Positions 1 to 9,516 are shown, counted from the first letter of the stretch. The stretch: 49,460 bases of DNA from Gemmatimonadota bacterium (GCA_016209985.1 JACQVB010000009.1:1-49460); one strand, 5' to 3'. Notes: generated by a model not told the origin, from the letters alone. Translations and numbers: made by a program.

Positions 1-1
1 G

Positions 2-1474
2 ACCAGCGTAAAGCTCTATTTCATGATCGGCCATCCCACCGAGAACGAGCAAGATTTTGAAGAGCTGGCTCAATTAGTGGAGAAAATCAAAGGCATCCTG
101 CGAAACTACCCGGGCCGCCGCCACATCACCCTGGGATTTTCTCCCTTCGTCCCCAAGTCGCACACCCCGTTTCAGTGGGAGCGGCAGGACGATTTTGAGA
201 CGACGCGGACCAAGCTCGCCTGGATCAAGAACCGCCTGAGGGGCCATGGCGTGGAGATCCGTCACCACGAAACCGCCGATACCGCGATCGAGGGAATCAT
301 CTCGCGGGGCGGCCGCGAAATCGCGGAGGTCATCGAGGGTGCCTGGCGACGCGGCGCGCGGTTCGACGGCTGGAGCGAATACTGCCGCCTCGACCGCTGG
401 CTCGGCGCTCTGGCCGCTGTGGGCCTTTCCTTGAGCCAGACGTTCCGTGAAATCGGAGAGGACGAAGACCTTCCCTGGGAAGTCGTCAGCTACAAGATCG
501 ACCGCGACTATTTCTTGAAGGAGCGCCACAAGGCGTACCAGGCGGCCGAAACCGCCGAGTGCAAGGACGAACGGTGCTCGTCCTGCGGCGTTTGCGATTT
601 TCAGGCGATGCGCAATCTGCTGGCTGCTCCCGCTTCCAGTCCGAAGCCCGAGTCCGCGCACGGGCTGCTGCAGGGGGTGCCGGGTTGCCGCGTACGACTC
701 GGCTACCGCAAGGGAAGCGAGGTCCGGTTCATTTCTCACCTCGACCTGTTGCGCGAGCTGGAGCGGACCCTGCGCCGGGCCGAAGCGCCCGTTCTCTATT
801 CGGAGGGGTTTTCGCCGCGGCCGCGTTTGTCGGCTGGCCCACCGCTCGCCCTGGGGTGGACCTCGGACGCCGAATGGATCGATGCCGAGCTGGCGGGGGA
901 ATGGTTGGAGGAGCGTCTCGCATCTCTGCTGGCAGACCTGAACCGCTGCGTCGCCCCGGGCATCAAATTCTTCGTCGCGGCCACCATTCCCGCCCAGGTG
1001 GAGTCATTGGTGGCGGCCATTACCCGCACGGTATATCTGGCTCGTCTGCCCAATCCGCCATTCGACACCACGCTGGGTGAGCTGGAAGCCGCGAGCCGGC
1101 GCTTCCTGTCCGCCGGCACGGTGATGATACGAAGAGAGCGCAAGGCGCACCGCGGTCAGGACCCTCGCGTGCGCGAGTTGGATATTCGTCCCCTGGTTTA
1201 CGATCTGGCGGTTCTGAGCGACGACCGTATCGAGTTGACCCTCGCGACCGCGGATAACGGCTCCGTCAAACCGACGGAAGTGCTTGGCGCGGCACTGGGC
1301 CTCACCGAGGCGACAGTGCCGCTCATTCAAATCCACAAGCTCGCCGCAAGTTGTGCGTCGGAGGAAGACCCTCTGGCGCAGGCATTGGCGCGAGCCGAGG
1401 TGAACACACTTGAAACGAGAGATATTGATTGCTGGGAGCCCGCGCGAAACTCGCGTGGCGATCCTGGAGGATGA
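2..1474 (+). CDS. Radical SAM protein C-terminal part fused to DUF2344 domain (5' truncated by window edge)
   Basis: Frame open from the window start (TSVKLYFMIGHPTENEQD...); rSAM C-terminal part followed by a DUF2344-like segment VRLGYRKGSEVRFISHLDLLRELERTLRRAEAPVLYSEGFSPRPRLS; located directly before rng-rplU-rpmA, a common neighbourhood. Confidence 0.85.
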   Translation, partial: TSVKLYFMIGHPTENEQDFEELAQLVEKIKGILRNYPGRRHITLGFSPFVPKSHTPFQWERQDDFETTRTKLAWIKNRLRGHGVEIRHHETADTAIEGIISRGGREIAEVIEGAWRRGARFDGWSEYCRLDRWLGALAAVGLSLSQTFREIGEDEDLPWEVVSYKIDRDYFLKERHKAYQAAETAECKDERCSSCGVCDFQAMRNLLAAPASSPKPESAHGLLQGVPGCRVRLGYRKGSEVRFISHLDLLRELERTLRRAEAPVLYSEGFSPRPRLSAGPPLALGWTSDAEWIDAELAGEWLEERLASLLADLNRCVAPGIKFFVAATIPAQVESLVAAITRTVYLARLPNPPFDTTLGELEAASRRFLSAGTVMIRRERKAHRGQDPRVRELDIRPLVYDLAVLSDDRIELTLATADNGSVKPTEVLGAALGLTEATVPLIQIHKLAASCASEEDPLAQALARAEVNTLETRDIDCWEPARNSRGDPGG

Positions 1475-2942
1475 TCGCCTTGTCGAGCTGCTGGTCGATC
1501 GTCCCGAAATGCGCCGCACCGTGGGCAACATTTACCACGGGAAGGTGGAGGCGGTCCTTCCCGGAATCCAGGCCGCCTTCGTAGACATCGGAACCGGGAA
1601 GAGCGCCTTTCTTCACGCCTCGGACCTGGTCGAGCCCGAAGAGGACGAAGAGGACGAAGGTGAGAATGGAGGCGGCAGGGGACGCGCCTTCCGCAAGCTG
1701 CCGAACGTCCAGGATGTCCTGAAGCGCGGCCAAACGCTGCTGGTCCAGGTCACCAAGGAGCCGATCGGCACCAAGGGACCCCGGGTCACCGCCCAGGTCT
1801 CCATCGCCGGCCGCAACCTGGTCTTCATGCCCTTCGCCTCCAAGGTGGGCGTGAGCCGGAAGATCGAAGCTCGTGAGGTGCGCGCCCGGCTCCGGGAAAT
1901 GGTGGCCAAGCATCTTCCCAAGGACTCGGGCGGCGTGATCATTCGCACCGTCGCCGAGGATCTTACCGAGGACCACCTCGCGCGCGAGCTCAAGTCGCTG
2001 CTCGCGCTCTGGAAGAAGATCAAACGCAAGGCGACCTTCGTCCGGCCGCCGGCCCTGGTGCATCGCGAGGCGTCACTCACCAGCGGCCTCATCCGCGATG
2101 TCTTCAGCGACAAGGTGGACCAACTGTGGGTGGACTCGAAACCGATCCTGCACGAGATCCAGCAATACCTGGAGCAGGTGGCGCCGGATCTGCTGGAACG
2201 AGTCACCCATTACCAGGAGTCGTCGCCGCTCTTCGACAAGTTCGACATCGAATCGGAGATCCGGGATCTCTTCAAGCGGCGGGTCGAGCTGCCCACCGGC
2301 GGGTACCTGATCATCGAACCCACCGAGGCCCTGGTATCGATCGACATCAATACCGGCCGCTATACCGGGAAAAAAGATCCGGAAAAGACCATTCTCCGCA
2401 CCAATCTCGAGGCGGCCCGCGAGATCGCGCGGCAGGTGAGGTTGCGAGACCTGGGCGGCATCATCGTCATCGACTTCATCGACATGGAGTCCCAGTCCAA
2501 CCGGGATAAGGTCCTCCACGAGCTGCGCGCTCACCTCGCCTGCGACCGCGCCCGCACCCGGGCCTTCCAGGTTTCCGAGCTCGGCTTGATCGAGATGACC
2601 CGGCAGCGGGTACGCCCCTCGCTGTGGGATTCGATGACCACACCCTGTCCGGGATGCAACGGCACCGGACGCGTATTCCGGCCCGAGGTGGTCGTTCGCC
2701 GGCTGGAGCGTACCCTGCGGCGGGTGGCACATGATCAGAAGGAACGGCGACTCACCATCCGGATGCACCCTGAAGTCGCGCTCTACTTGCTGGAACAGGA
2801 GCCCGGCTTCCTCAAGGACTTGGGCAAGGCAACCGGCATCGACCTGGAAGTCCGGGATGATCCGCTGGCGGCGCTGGATGAGTTCAAGCTGATGTCGCAG
2901 CCGGCGGGGAGAGACGTGACGGAGAGATACTTGGTCGCTTAG
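1410..2942 (+). CDS. rng: Ribonuclease G/E family
   Basis: MKREILIAGSPRETRVAILEDDRLVELLVDRPE..., S1-like region, ITYD-type DIDINTGRYTGKKDPEKTILRTNLEAAREIARQ, zinc-link CPGCNGTGR; TTG start with GAGGTG SD at ~1397-1402. Confidence 0.95.
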   Translation: MKREILIAGSPRETRVAILEDDRLVELLVDRPEMRRTVGNIYHGKVEAVLPGIQAAFVDIGTGKSAFLHASDLVEPEEDEEDEGENGGGRGRAFRKLPNVQDVLKRGQTLLVQVTKEPIGTKGPRVTAQVSIAGRNLVFMPFASKVGVSRKIEAREVRARLREMVAKHLPKDSGGVIIRTVAEDLTEDHLARELKSLLALWKKIKRKATFVRPPALVHREASLTSGLIRDVFSDKVDQLWVDSKPILHEIQQYLEQVAPDLLERVTHYQESSPLFDKFDIESEIRDLFKRRVELPTGGYLIIEPTEALVSIDINTGRYTGKKDPEKTILRTNLEAAREIARQVRLRDLGGIIVIDFIDMESQSNRDKVLHELRAHLACDRARTRAFQVSELGLIEMTRQRVRPSLWDSMTTPCPGCNGTGRVFRPEVVVRRLERTLRRVAHDQKERRLTIRMHPEVALYLLEQEPGFLKDLGKATGIDLEVRDDPLAALDEFKLMSQPAGRDVTERYLVA

Positions 2943-2943
2943 A

Positions 2944-3056
2944 GCCGTCAGCCGTCAGCCATCAGCCGTCAGGCGTTACTGGATGAGGGCATATGAGGCA
3001 GAGACCTACGATGAGCGCCCTGATGGCTGAAGGCTGATGGGCTGATGGCTGAAGGC
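2944..3056. repeat. Two tandem heptamer arrays in inverted orientation (GCCRTCA x4 at 2944-2971; TGAWGGC-type x5 at 3021-3056)
   Basis: Direct reading: GCCGTCA GCCGTCA GCCATCA GCCGTCA ... TGATGGC TGAAGGC TGATGGGC TGATGGC TGAAGGC. Confidence 0.9.
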
Positions 3057-3098
3057 TACATTGACGTAACCGTAAGTCCTGATTACGATTCGCACCTT

Positions 3099-3416
3099 AT
3101 GTCCTACGCAATCTTCAAGGCCGCCGGCCAGCAGTTCCGTGCCGAGAAGGGCATCACCCTGAAGGTCCCGCTGCTCGAGGGCGAGCCGGGAACCAAGGTC
3201 ACCTTCGAGGACGTTCTCCTCTCCAGCGACGGCGAGAAGGTTCGCGCCGGCGCCCCCGTGGTGAAGGGTGCCAAGGTCGTAGCCGAAATCGTGCGTCACG
3301 GCAAGGCGGACAAGATCACCGTGTTCAAGTTCAAGCGGCGCCGCAACTACCGTCGCAAGCAGGGACACCGCCAGCAGTTCACCGAACTCAAAATCACCGA
3401 CGTAAAGCTCGGGTAG
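3099..3416 (+). CDS. rplU: 50S ribosomal protein L21
   Basis: [41 protein letters not shown]...; start chosen at 3099 rather than 3045, which lies in the repeat array. Confidence 0.95.
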   Translation: MSYAIFKAAGQQFRAEKGITLKVPLLEGEPGTKVTFEDVLLSSDGEKVRAGAPVVKGAKVVAEIVRHGKADKITVFKFKRRRNYRRKQGHRQQFTELKITDVKLG

Positions 3417-3420
3417 ACAT

Positions 3421-3696
3421 ATGGCTCATAAGAAGGGTGTAGGCTCCAGCCGTAACGGGCGCGATTCCAATCCGCAATTTCTGGGAGTGAAGCGTTTCGG
3501 TGGGCAATTCGTGCGGGCCGGCAACATCCTGGTCCGTCAGCGGGGGACCAAGTTCCATCCCGGCAAGAACGTGCGCCGTGCCACCGACGACACCCTCTTT
3601 GCCATCGTCGACGGACACGTGAAGTTCGAACACAAGGACAAAAAGCGGATGAAGATCAGCGTCTATCCTGTGGCAGCGGCGTTAGAGCAATGGTAG
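3421..3696 (+). CDS. rpmA: 50S ribosomal protein L27
   Basis: [48 protein letters not shown]. Confidence 0.97.
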   Translation: MAHKKGVGSSRNGRDSNPQFLGVKRFGGQFVRAGNILVRQRGTKFHPGKNVRRATDDTLFAIVDGHVKFEHKDKKRMKISVYPVAAALEQW

Positions 3697-3733
3697 AATA
3701 AGACGACGGCAGAAAATCGACGGCCAGAACCGG

Positions 3734-3781
3734 CGACGGTGGAAAAGGCGCCTCAAATCGCTCTCTCCACCGTCGTTTTTT
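3734..3781 (+). terminator. Rho-independent terminator after rpmA
   Basis: Perfect 10-bp stem CGACGGTGGA (3734-3743) / TCCACCGTCG (3766-3775) followed by TTTTTT. Confidence 0.85.
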
Positions 3782-3817
3782 CTTTACCGTCGCTTTTTCT
3801 TATGGTCGCTTTTCTCT

Positions 3818-5941
3818 TTATTTCACCAATTCAAAGCTCATCGGCTGTCCCATTCTCTCCACCTTGACGATCCTCCTCGGCGTATCGCGCGTGATGTAGA
3901 GGATCACCGGCTGCGGTCCCATCACCTGCACCTGGAACACCGGAAAGATGCCTGCCGGCACGCCGAGATTCCCCACCGCCGTCACCGTTACTTGCACCGG
4001 CTTCACCGAGCCGTCGGCCGCATCGAAGGCAAAGACGGTATAGGACGTTTGCGGCTCGAGTGGCAGACCGGGGACGATCGCCGAAATGACCCCCTGATCG
4101 ATCGTTCCCGGCGCAACAATGGTATCGAGGGTCCCGACCTTCGGAGTCCCCCCGGGCTGGGGAATCTGGGCTCGGCCTTTGACGCGCCCGCCGGCAAAAA
4201 CGAGATGCGTCTCCGCCTGCTGGCTTGCCATCGAACCGGTCTGGTCCAGGCTGCGCATCTCCAGGTCGGAGAGGGAAAGCCGCGCGCGCGTATCGAGATT
4301 CCACCGGGCCACCGGGATGGAAAGCGTTTCCCGATAGGTCAGGCTGTCTCCACCGGCGACGGTCTCGCTGATGTACGTGCCGAGCGGGTTGCCATTGACG
4401 ATCACGATGAACGAGTCGCGGCGCGACACGAGTTGGGCGCGGTCCACATTCAGCGGGCCGGCCTTGGGAGCGAGATCTGCCACTTCCAGGGGCTTGCCCT
4501 CGACATCCACGATGTCGACCGGGCCCATGGTCTTGATCTGTTCGTAGATCTTCGGTCCATCCCCCACCACGACCACGATGGCGGAGTCGGGGTGTGTCGC
4601 CGCCTGCGCGGCGGCCCTGACGCCCTCGGCCGTGACGGCACTGACCCGTTCGCGGAAGTTCCTCAGGTAATCGTCGCCCAGACCGAGCTGCCGGATCGCG
4701 GTGACCTGACTCGCGATCTGCTGGACGGTCTCCATCTGGCGGGGAAACGATCCGATGAGATAGCCCTTGGAGCGAGTGAGCTCCGAATCGGAGACCATCT
4801 CGGTGCGAAGTCGCGCGACCTGATCGCCCAGCTCGGACAGCGCCTGCTCGGTGGACTGCTGGCGCGCCTGCGTCGCGACCAGAAAATGCGCCACGTCCCT
4901 CCGCCGTCCTATTTCAGAATGCGCTTCCGCCGCCAGCCGCTTTTCTTGCGCCAGGCTACGGAAGAGGCGGGAGTCGTTACCCTCTCCCAGGATCCGGTTG
5001 CCGACGATGAGCCCGTATTGGCGGGGATCGGCGGGCGAAATGGTGAGGTGGCCCAGGACGATGCTGGACTGCACTGCACCGGGCCGGTTGACCAGCAGAA
5101 AGCGAGTCGGTGCCGCAGCAGCCGGCGCCGCGGACGGACCCGCAGGGATGTTTCCCTTCCATGAACCGAACGCCCGCTGGGCCAGGGACCGCGCCTGGGC
5201 CGCGGAGATATCGCCGGCCACGACCAGAAGGGTTCCGCCCGGCTTGAGCGACGTGGCAGCGAATGCCGCTAGATCGTCGCGGGTAATGGACTGCACCGAT
5301 GCGACGCTGGCCCGGCGCCCGTAGGGGTGGTCTCCATACACGGCATGAATGAAAAGGCGGTCCGCCAGTGCTCGGGTGTCGGACCGTTCCCGCTCCAGCG
5401 ACGAAAGAAACCGGGTTTTTGCCGACTCGAATTCCGATGCGGGAAACGTTGGATGTTGAACGACGTCGCCCAGCAGCTCCAGTAGGGCACCGGCGTATTC
5501 CGAGAGACCGCCACTCGAAAGTGTCAGGAAGTCCATGTCGGCATCGGCAGCGAACGTGGAGCCCGTTTGTTCCAGCTGCTCGGTCAGCTGTTGGGCCGAC
5601 CGCGTGGCGGTGCCCTTCGTCAGGAGCCCGGCGAGAAGCGAAGCGGTTCCTTCGCGACCCACCGGATCCCGCCGGGAGCCCGCGGGCAGGCTCAGGGAGA
5701 TACCAACCATGGGCTCCCGGTGGTCCTCGATGACCAGCAGCTTGAGCCCGTTAGCAAGCGTGGTTTCCTGCAGGGCGGGGAGCTGGAACGGCCGCAGCGG
5801 CCCCGCAGCGGGTGGGCTCGTGGGATACTGTGCGACCGCTAACCCCGGAAGCATTACTCCGAGGGCAGTTAGCGCTCTCGGCCACCACCGTTCCGCCGCT
5901 CCCGCCCGGCCCGCCTTGCCCGCCCCTCCCGCCTGCATCAT
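3818..5941 (-). CDS. M16 family (insulinase-like) protein lacking HxxEH, with a C-terminal extension
   Basis: PFQLPALQETTLANGLKLLVIEDHREPMVGISLSLPAGSRRDPVGREGTASLLAGLLTKGTATRSAQQL...; M16 fold, zinc motif position reads ASLLAGL. Confidence 0.88.
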   Translation of the reverse strand: MMQAGGAGKAGRAGAAERWWPRALTALGVMLPGLAVAQYPTSPPAAGPLRPFQLPALQETTLANGLKLLVIEDHREPMVGISLSLPAGSRRDPVGREGTASLLAGLLTKGTATRSAQQLTEQLEQTGSTFAADADMDFLTLSSGGLSEYAGALLELLGDVVQHPTFPASEFESAKTRFLSSLERERSDTRALADRLFIHAVYGDHPYGRRASVASVQSITRDDLAAFAATSLKPGGTLLVVAGDISAAQARSLAQRAFGSWKGNIPAGPSAAPAAAAPTRFLLVNRPGAVQSSIVLGHLTISPADPRQYGLIVGNRILGEGNDSRLFRSLAQEKRLAAEAHSEIGRRRDVAHFLVATQARQQSTEQALSELGDQVARLRTEMVSDSELTRSKGYLIGSFPRQMETVQQIASQVTAIRQLGLGDDYLRNFRERVSAVTAEGVRAAAQAATHPDSAIVVVVGDGPKIYEQIKTMGPVDIVDVEGKPLEVADLAPKAGPLNVDRAQLVSRRDSFIVIVNGNPLGTYISETVAGGDSLTYRETLSIPVARWNLDTRARLSLSDLEMRSLDQTGSMASQQAETHLVFAGGRVKGRAQIPQPGGTPKVGTLDTIVAPGTIDQGVISAIVPGLPLEPQTSYTVFAFDAADGSVKPVQVTVTAVGNLGVPAGIFPVFQVQVMGPQPVILYITRDTPRRIVKVERMGQPMSFELVK

Positions 5942-7302
5942 TCCTTCTCCTCCTGCTGATGCTCGCCCTGTGGTGTGGTCGACCCCATCGGAGCGACGAT
6001 GAGGGTGGAACTGTTCGCCGGAATGAGGTACTGGTTGGCCGCGCGTCGCAGGTCTTCCAGCGTGACGGCTCGGTATCGATCGATATCCGTATGAATTTCG
6101 TCCGTAGAAGAATGGAAGTGAGCGACGTGTTCCACGTCCTCGGCCATCTGATAGGTGGTTTGCCGGCCGGCGAGGGTAGTCGCTCGATACTGGTTCTTCA
6201 CCTTGTCCAACTCGACCTGGGTGACGTCGCTTCCGAGCCGCGCGACCTGCGCGACCAACGAGCTTCTCACGGCCTCGGCACCCATCCCCTCTTGGGCGAT
6301 GGCATAGAGATAGAGCAAGCCGGGCCCGCCCCGGGATTCCATTCCGGATCCCGTCTGCACCGCAACCCGCTGGTCACGCATCAGGGATCGGTTCAGCCGT
6401 GAGGTCTCACCCTGTCCCGCGATCAAGGCCAGCAGCTGGAGGGCGCGCGACTCCGGGTCCGAATGGGGGGGCACGCGATAGGTGACGATCACCGCCGGAA
6501 GACTGGCCAGGGGATCCGACCACTGCCGGGTGCGCTCTCCCGCCGCGTAGTTCACGTCACAACGCGTCTCGGGAGGCGGGGGACCGCGCGGGATGTCTGC
6601 GAAGTAGTCCTGAATCAGGCGCTTGGCCTCGGCCGGCTCGAAATCGCCGGTCACCACCAGGGTGGCGTTGTTGGGGACGTAATGCAGCTTGAAAAACGCC
6701 TGCACCTCCTCCAGCTGTGCCGCATCCAGATCATCCAGCGATCCCATGACGGAATGCGAATATGGAAAGCAGGTGGCCGTGTCGAACGGTACGGTCATCC
6801 CGTCCAGAAACGCCGCCCCATATGGCTGGGTGTCGACCCGCATCTGGCGCTCCTGCTTGGTCGACTCTCGCTCGGCGCTGAACCCCGCTTCGGTGATCGT
6901 GAGCGAACGCATCCGGTCCGGCTCGAGCCACAACCCGAGCGCGAGCTGATTGGAGGGAAGCGTTTCGGAAAAGGCGGTCCGATCCTCACTGGTATGGGCG
7001 GTCACTTCGCCGCCGGCAGCCTCGACCAGTTGGTAATGCTGGCCCGAGGCGACGTGCTGAGAGCCGCGGAACATCAGGCGTTCGAACAGCCGCGCGAAGC
7101 CGCTGCGACCGGGTTCCTCATTGCGGCTGCCAACGTGATACCAGAGGTCGACCGTGACCAGCGGCGTGGAATGGTCCTCCACCAGAAACACCCGGAGTCC
7201 GTTGGGGACGGTGTATTGCTCCAGGGGAAGCTTGCTTTGACCGGGAAGCGGCGAAGCGGACAGCACTCCGAGGGCCGCCAGCAGGATCGAAGCGCGGGTC
7301 AC
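5938..7302 (-). CDS. M16 family protein with degenerate zinc motif RLFER
   Basis: LPLEQYTVPNGLRVFLVEDHSTPLVTVDLWYHVGSRNEEPGRSGFARLFERLMFRGSQHV...; GTG start. Confidence 0.9.
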   Translation of the reverse strand: MTRASILLAALGVLSASPLPGQSKLPLEQYTVPNGLRVFLVEDHSTPLVTVDLWYHVGSRNEEPGRSGFARLFERLMFRGSQHVASGQHYQLVEAAGGEVTAHTSEDRTAFSETLPSNQLALGLWLEPDRMRSLTITEAGFSAERESTKQERQMRVDTQPYGAAFLDGMTVPFDTATCFPYSHSVMGSLDDLDAAQLEEVQAFFKLHYVPNNATLVVTGDFEPAEAKRLIQDYFADIPRGPPPPETRCDVNYAAGERTRQWSDPLASLPAVIVTYRVPPHSDPESRALQLLALIAGQGETSRLNRSLMRDQRVAVQTGSGMESRGGPGLLYLYAIAQEGMGAEAVRSSLVAQVARLGSDVTQVELDKVKNQYRATTLAGRQTTYQMAEDVEHVAHFHSSTDEIHTDIDRYRAVTLEDLRRAANQYLIPANSSTLIVAPMGSTTPQGEHQQEEKE

Positions 7303-8144
7303 TCCGCTGGTCCGGACGAGAACGTGCAGAAGAGCTCGCGCAGCCGGCTGGTGATCGGCCCGGGTCGGCCGCCGGCGACGGCTCGGCCGTCCAATTGGAC
7401 GGCAGCAAGGACTTCGGTGGTCGTGCCCGCCAGGAACAACTCTTCAGCCTGGTTCAGCTGGTGCGCGAAAATTGGCGCCTCCTTTGCCGGTATACCGTTG
7501 GAACGGCATAACTCGAGCACCACGCCGCGAGTGATGCCGGGCAGAACGTAGTTGGTGAGCGGGACCGTTCGCACCTCGCCGCCGATCACCGCGAAGAAGC
7601 TGGTATGGCTGCCTTCCAACGCGACCCCGTCGCGCACGAAGATAGCCTCAAAGACACCCGCTTCAGCCGCTTGCTGGTTGGCGAGGCAATTGGCGACTAG
7701 CGACACCGACTTGATGTCGCAACGCGCCCACCGGGTGTCCGGAACGGTGATAGCCGCCACCCCTTTTCCCGGATCGAACTTGGGCGTTATGGGGGCGGCA
7801 TAGCCATACACGGTGGGCCCTACCGCCGGTGATGGAAACGCATGGGTGCGCGGCGCGGCGCCCCTGGTAACCTGCAGGTAGACCACCGCGTCGCGGCTGC
7901 CGAGGTCGTTTTGCCGCAGCAGCTCCCGGCAGACATCTCCCAACCGGTCGACGTCGGTGCCGCGTATGCGCAGCTGATCCAGGCTGTAGCGCAGGCGGGC
8001 GAGATGCCGGTCCAGGGCGAAAAGCTTGCCGCCATACGTACGGGCCACCTCGTAGACCCCGTCACCGAAGAGAAATCCCCGGTCATCGGGGGATACCCGT
8101 ACGTCGTCCTTCGGGACGAATGTCCCGTTGAAATACGTGATCAT
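7299..8144 (-). CDS. Aminotransferase class IV (D-amino acid / branched-chain aminotransferase-like)
   Basis: MITYFNGTFVPKDDVRVSPDDRGFLFGDGVYEVARTYGGKLFALDRHLARLRYSLDQLRI...EGSHTSFFAVIGGEVRTVPLTNYVLPGITRGVVLEL. Confidence 0.92.
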   Translation of the reverse strand: MITYFNGTFVPKDDVRVSPDDRGFLFGDGVYEVARTYGGKLFALDRHLARLRYSLDQLRIRGTDVDRLGDVCRELLRQNDLGSRDAVVYLQVTRGAAPRTHAFPSPAVGPTVYGYAAPITPKFDPGKGVAAITVPDTRWARCDIKSVSLVANCLANQQAAEAGVFEAIFVRDGVALEGSHTSFFAVIGGEVRTVPLTNYVLPGITRGVVLELCRSNGIPAKEAPIFAHQLNQAEELFLAGTTTEVLAAVQLDGRAVAGGRPGPITSRLRELFCTFSSGPAE

Positions 8145-8148
8145 CGTC

Positions 8149-9516
8149 TCAGCGAATGGGAAGCAGTGGAGCGCGGACGCGTGGACGGCGCACATACGGG
8201 ACGCCGGTTCTCGCCGCGGTCAGGTAGGGACCCGGAGCGGGAGGGCTCGCCGCCGCCAGACTCAGCGCCAGGTGACCCTTGGTGGGCATCGGGTCGATAT
8301 ACAGGTCGGTGCTGGTCCCATTGATCCCCACCGCGAGGACGTTCACGTTGCCGTCTTCGCTGCCGAAAGCGCTCCAGGGAAGGGCAAACCCCATGAACGT
8401 GCCGCATACCCCGGGTACGAACAGGCCGGTGATCGAGCCGGCAGCGTACCCGCTGTACCGCACCACCTCCGCACTATCGCCGTGGCCGGGGTCCGGCTCC
8501 AGGTCAATCAGGTACTCGGCCTTGATGCCGCTGCTGAGGGTGTCGAACCCGTTGTATCCCGAGGGGGGATTGGCCGAACCCTTCAGCAACGAATCCTTGA
8601 TGGTGATGAATCCCGTCAGCGAGTCCTGGTCGACATCGAGGTCGAGCAAGACGCCGGCCCGATCGTTGGCGGTGTTGGAGAAGGTCCGGACGCCGCCGAA
8701 CTGGAAGATCGCGGAAAAGAGTGAGCCGTCCCGCGCAAACCTGGCGGCGACCAGGTCAGGTAACGCGATCGAAGCGGGGAACGAAGTCCCGAACAGGTCG
8801 TATTTCTCGGTAGCAGGCGGGTCGGTGAACGTATTGGAGCGCGTTGCTCCGGTCAGGGTGGTAATGAAGCAGCGACTGGAGGTCAACGCGTTTCCGGCGG
8901 CGTCGGCCCCGCCGGTGAAGCCGACACCATAAATCGCATTCGGCGACAGCGCGCCCGACGGGGTAAACGTGAACGTCAGCGAATCCGCGGATACCGAAAG
9001 CGACCCCGGAACCGGCACCCCTTGCCGGGTAAAACGAAAGCCACCGGCGGTGGAGAAGATGACCTTTTCGCTGAGGATCAGCTGCACCGATGACGTGTTG
9101 AGCGGCACATTGTCCGCAACATCCGCCGGTGTCGACTGCGTGATGGTAGGAGCCTGATTGTCCTGTTGGATCGTTATCGCCACTGCCTCGCTGGTGGCGC
9201 CCGTTTCGTCGGCGGCGCTCAGGCTGATCTGGGTGCTGCCGTTGGCCGTGAGCGGGATGGTGACACCAAAGTGCCCTGTCCCGTCCGCGGTATCGACCTT
9301 GGTAGTGGTGCCGGCCGTTGCGTTGACGATGATACGAGAAGCCTTGACCGGCATCCGGGTCACCACGCCGGTGATGGGAACGGTGGCAGCGTTGGTGATC
9401 TTGGGGTACGGATCCAGCGAGACGGTGAGGACCCCCTGCTCGCCGGAGCACGCGGCCAAACCAGCCACCAGGGCGATGGCCGCCAGCGGCCATTGACCTG
9501 CAGCGACCCGGGTCAC
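8149..9516 (-). CDS. Putative lipoprotein with Ig-like (Big_5/SbsA-type) domain
   Basis: GTG start overlapping the upstream stop (GTGA); lipobox-like LAAC in ALVAGLAACSGEQ; APTITQSTPADVADNVPLNTSSVQLILSEKVIF resembles Big_5 domains. Confidence 0.7.
   Translation of the reverse strand: MTRVAAGQWPLAAIALVAGLAACSGEQGVLTVSLDPYPKITNAATVPITGVVTRMPVKASRIIVNATAGTTTKVDTADGTGHFGVTIPLTANGSTQISLSAADETGATSEAVAITIQQDNQAPTITQSTPADVADNVPLNTSSVQLILSEKVIFSTAGGFRFTRQGVPVPGSLSVSADSLTFTFTPSGALSPNAIYGVGFTGGADAAGNALTSSRCFITTLTGATRSNTFTDPPATEKYDLFGTSFPASIALPDLVAARFARDGSLFSAIFQFGGVRTFSNTANDRAGVLLDLDVDQDSLTGFITIKDSLLKGSANPPSGYNGFDTLSSGIKAEYLIDLEPDPGHGDSAEVVRYSGYAAGSITGLFVPGVCGTFMGFALPWSAFGSEDGNVNVLAVGINGTSTDLYIDPMPTKGHLALSLAAASPPAPGPYLTAARTGVPYVRRPRVRAPLLPIR

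Noticed and set aside
2944-3056. Possible CRISPR-like array
   Set aside because: Units are 7 bp, tandem without spacers and inverted between arms; no cas genes.
3992-5164. 390-aa plus-strand ORF opposite the M16 gene
   Set aside because: Antisense, no domain; the M16 reading frame is convincing.
5938-7302. Treating the RLFER M16 gene as a decayed pseudogene
   Set aside because: Full-length frame, preserved fold motifs and tight coupling to its partner argue against decay, though selection was not tested.
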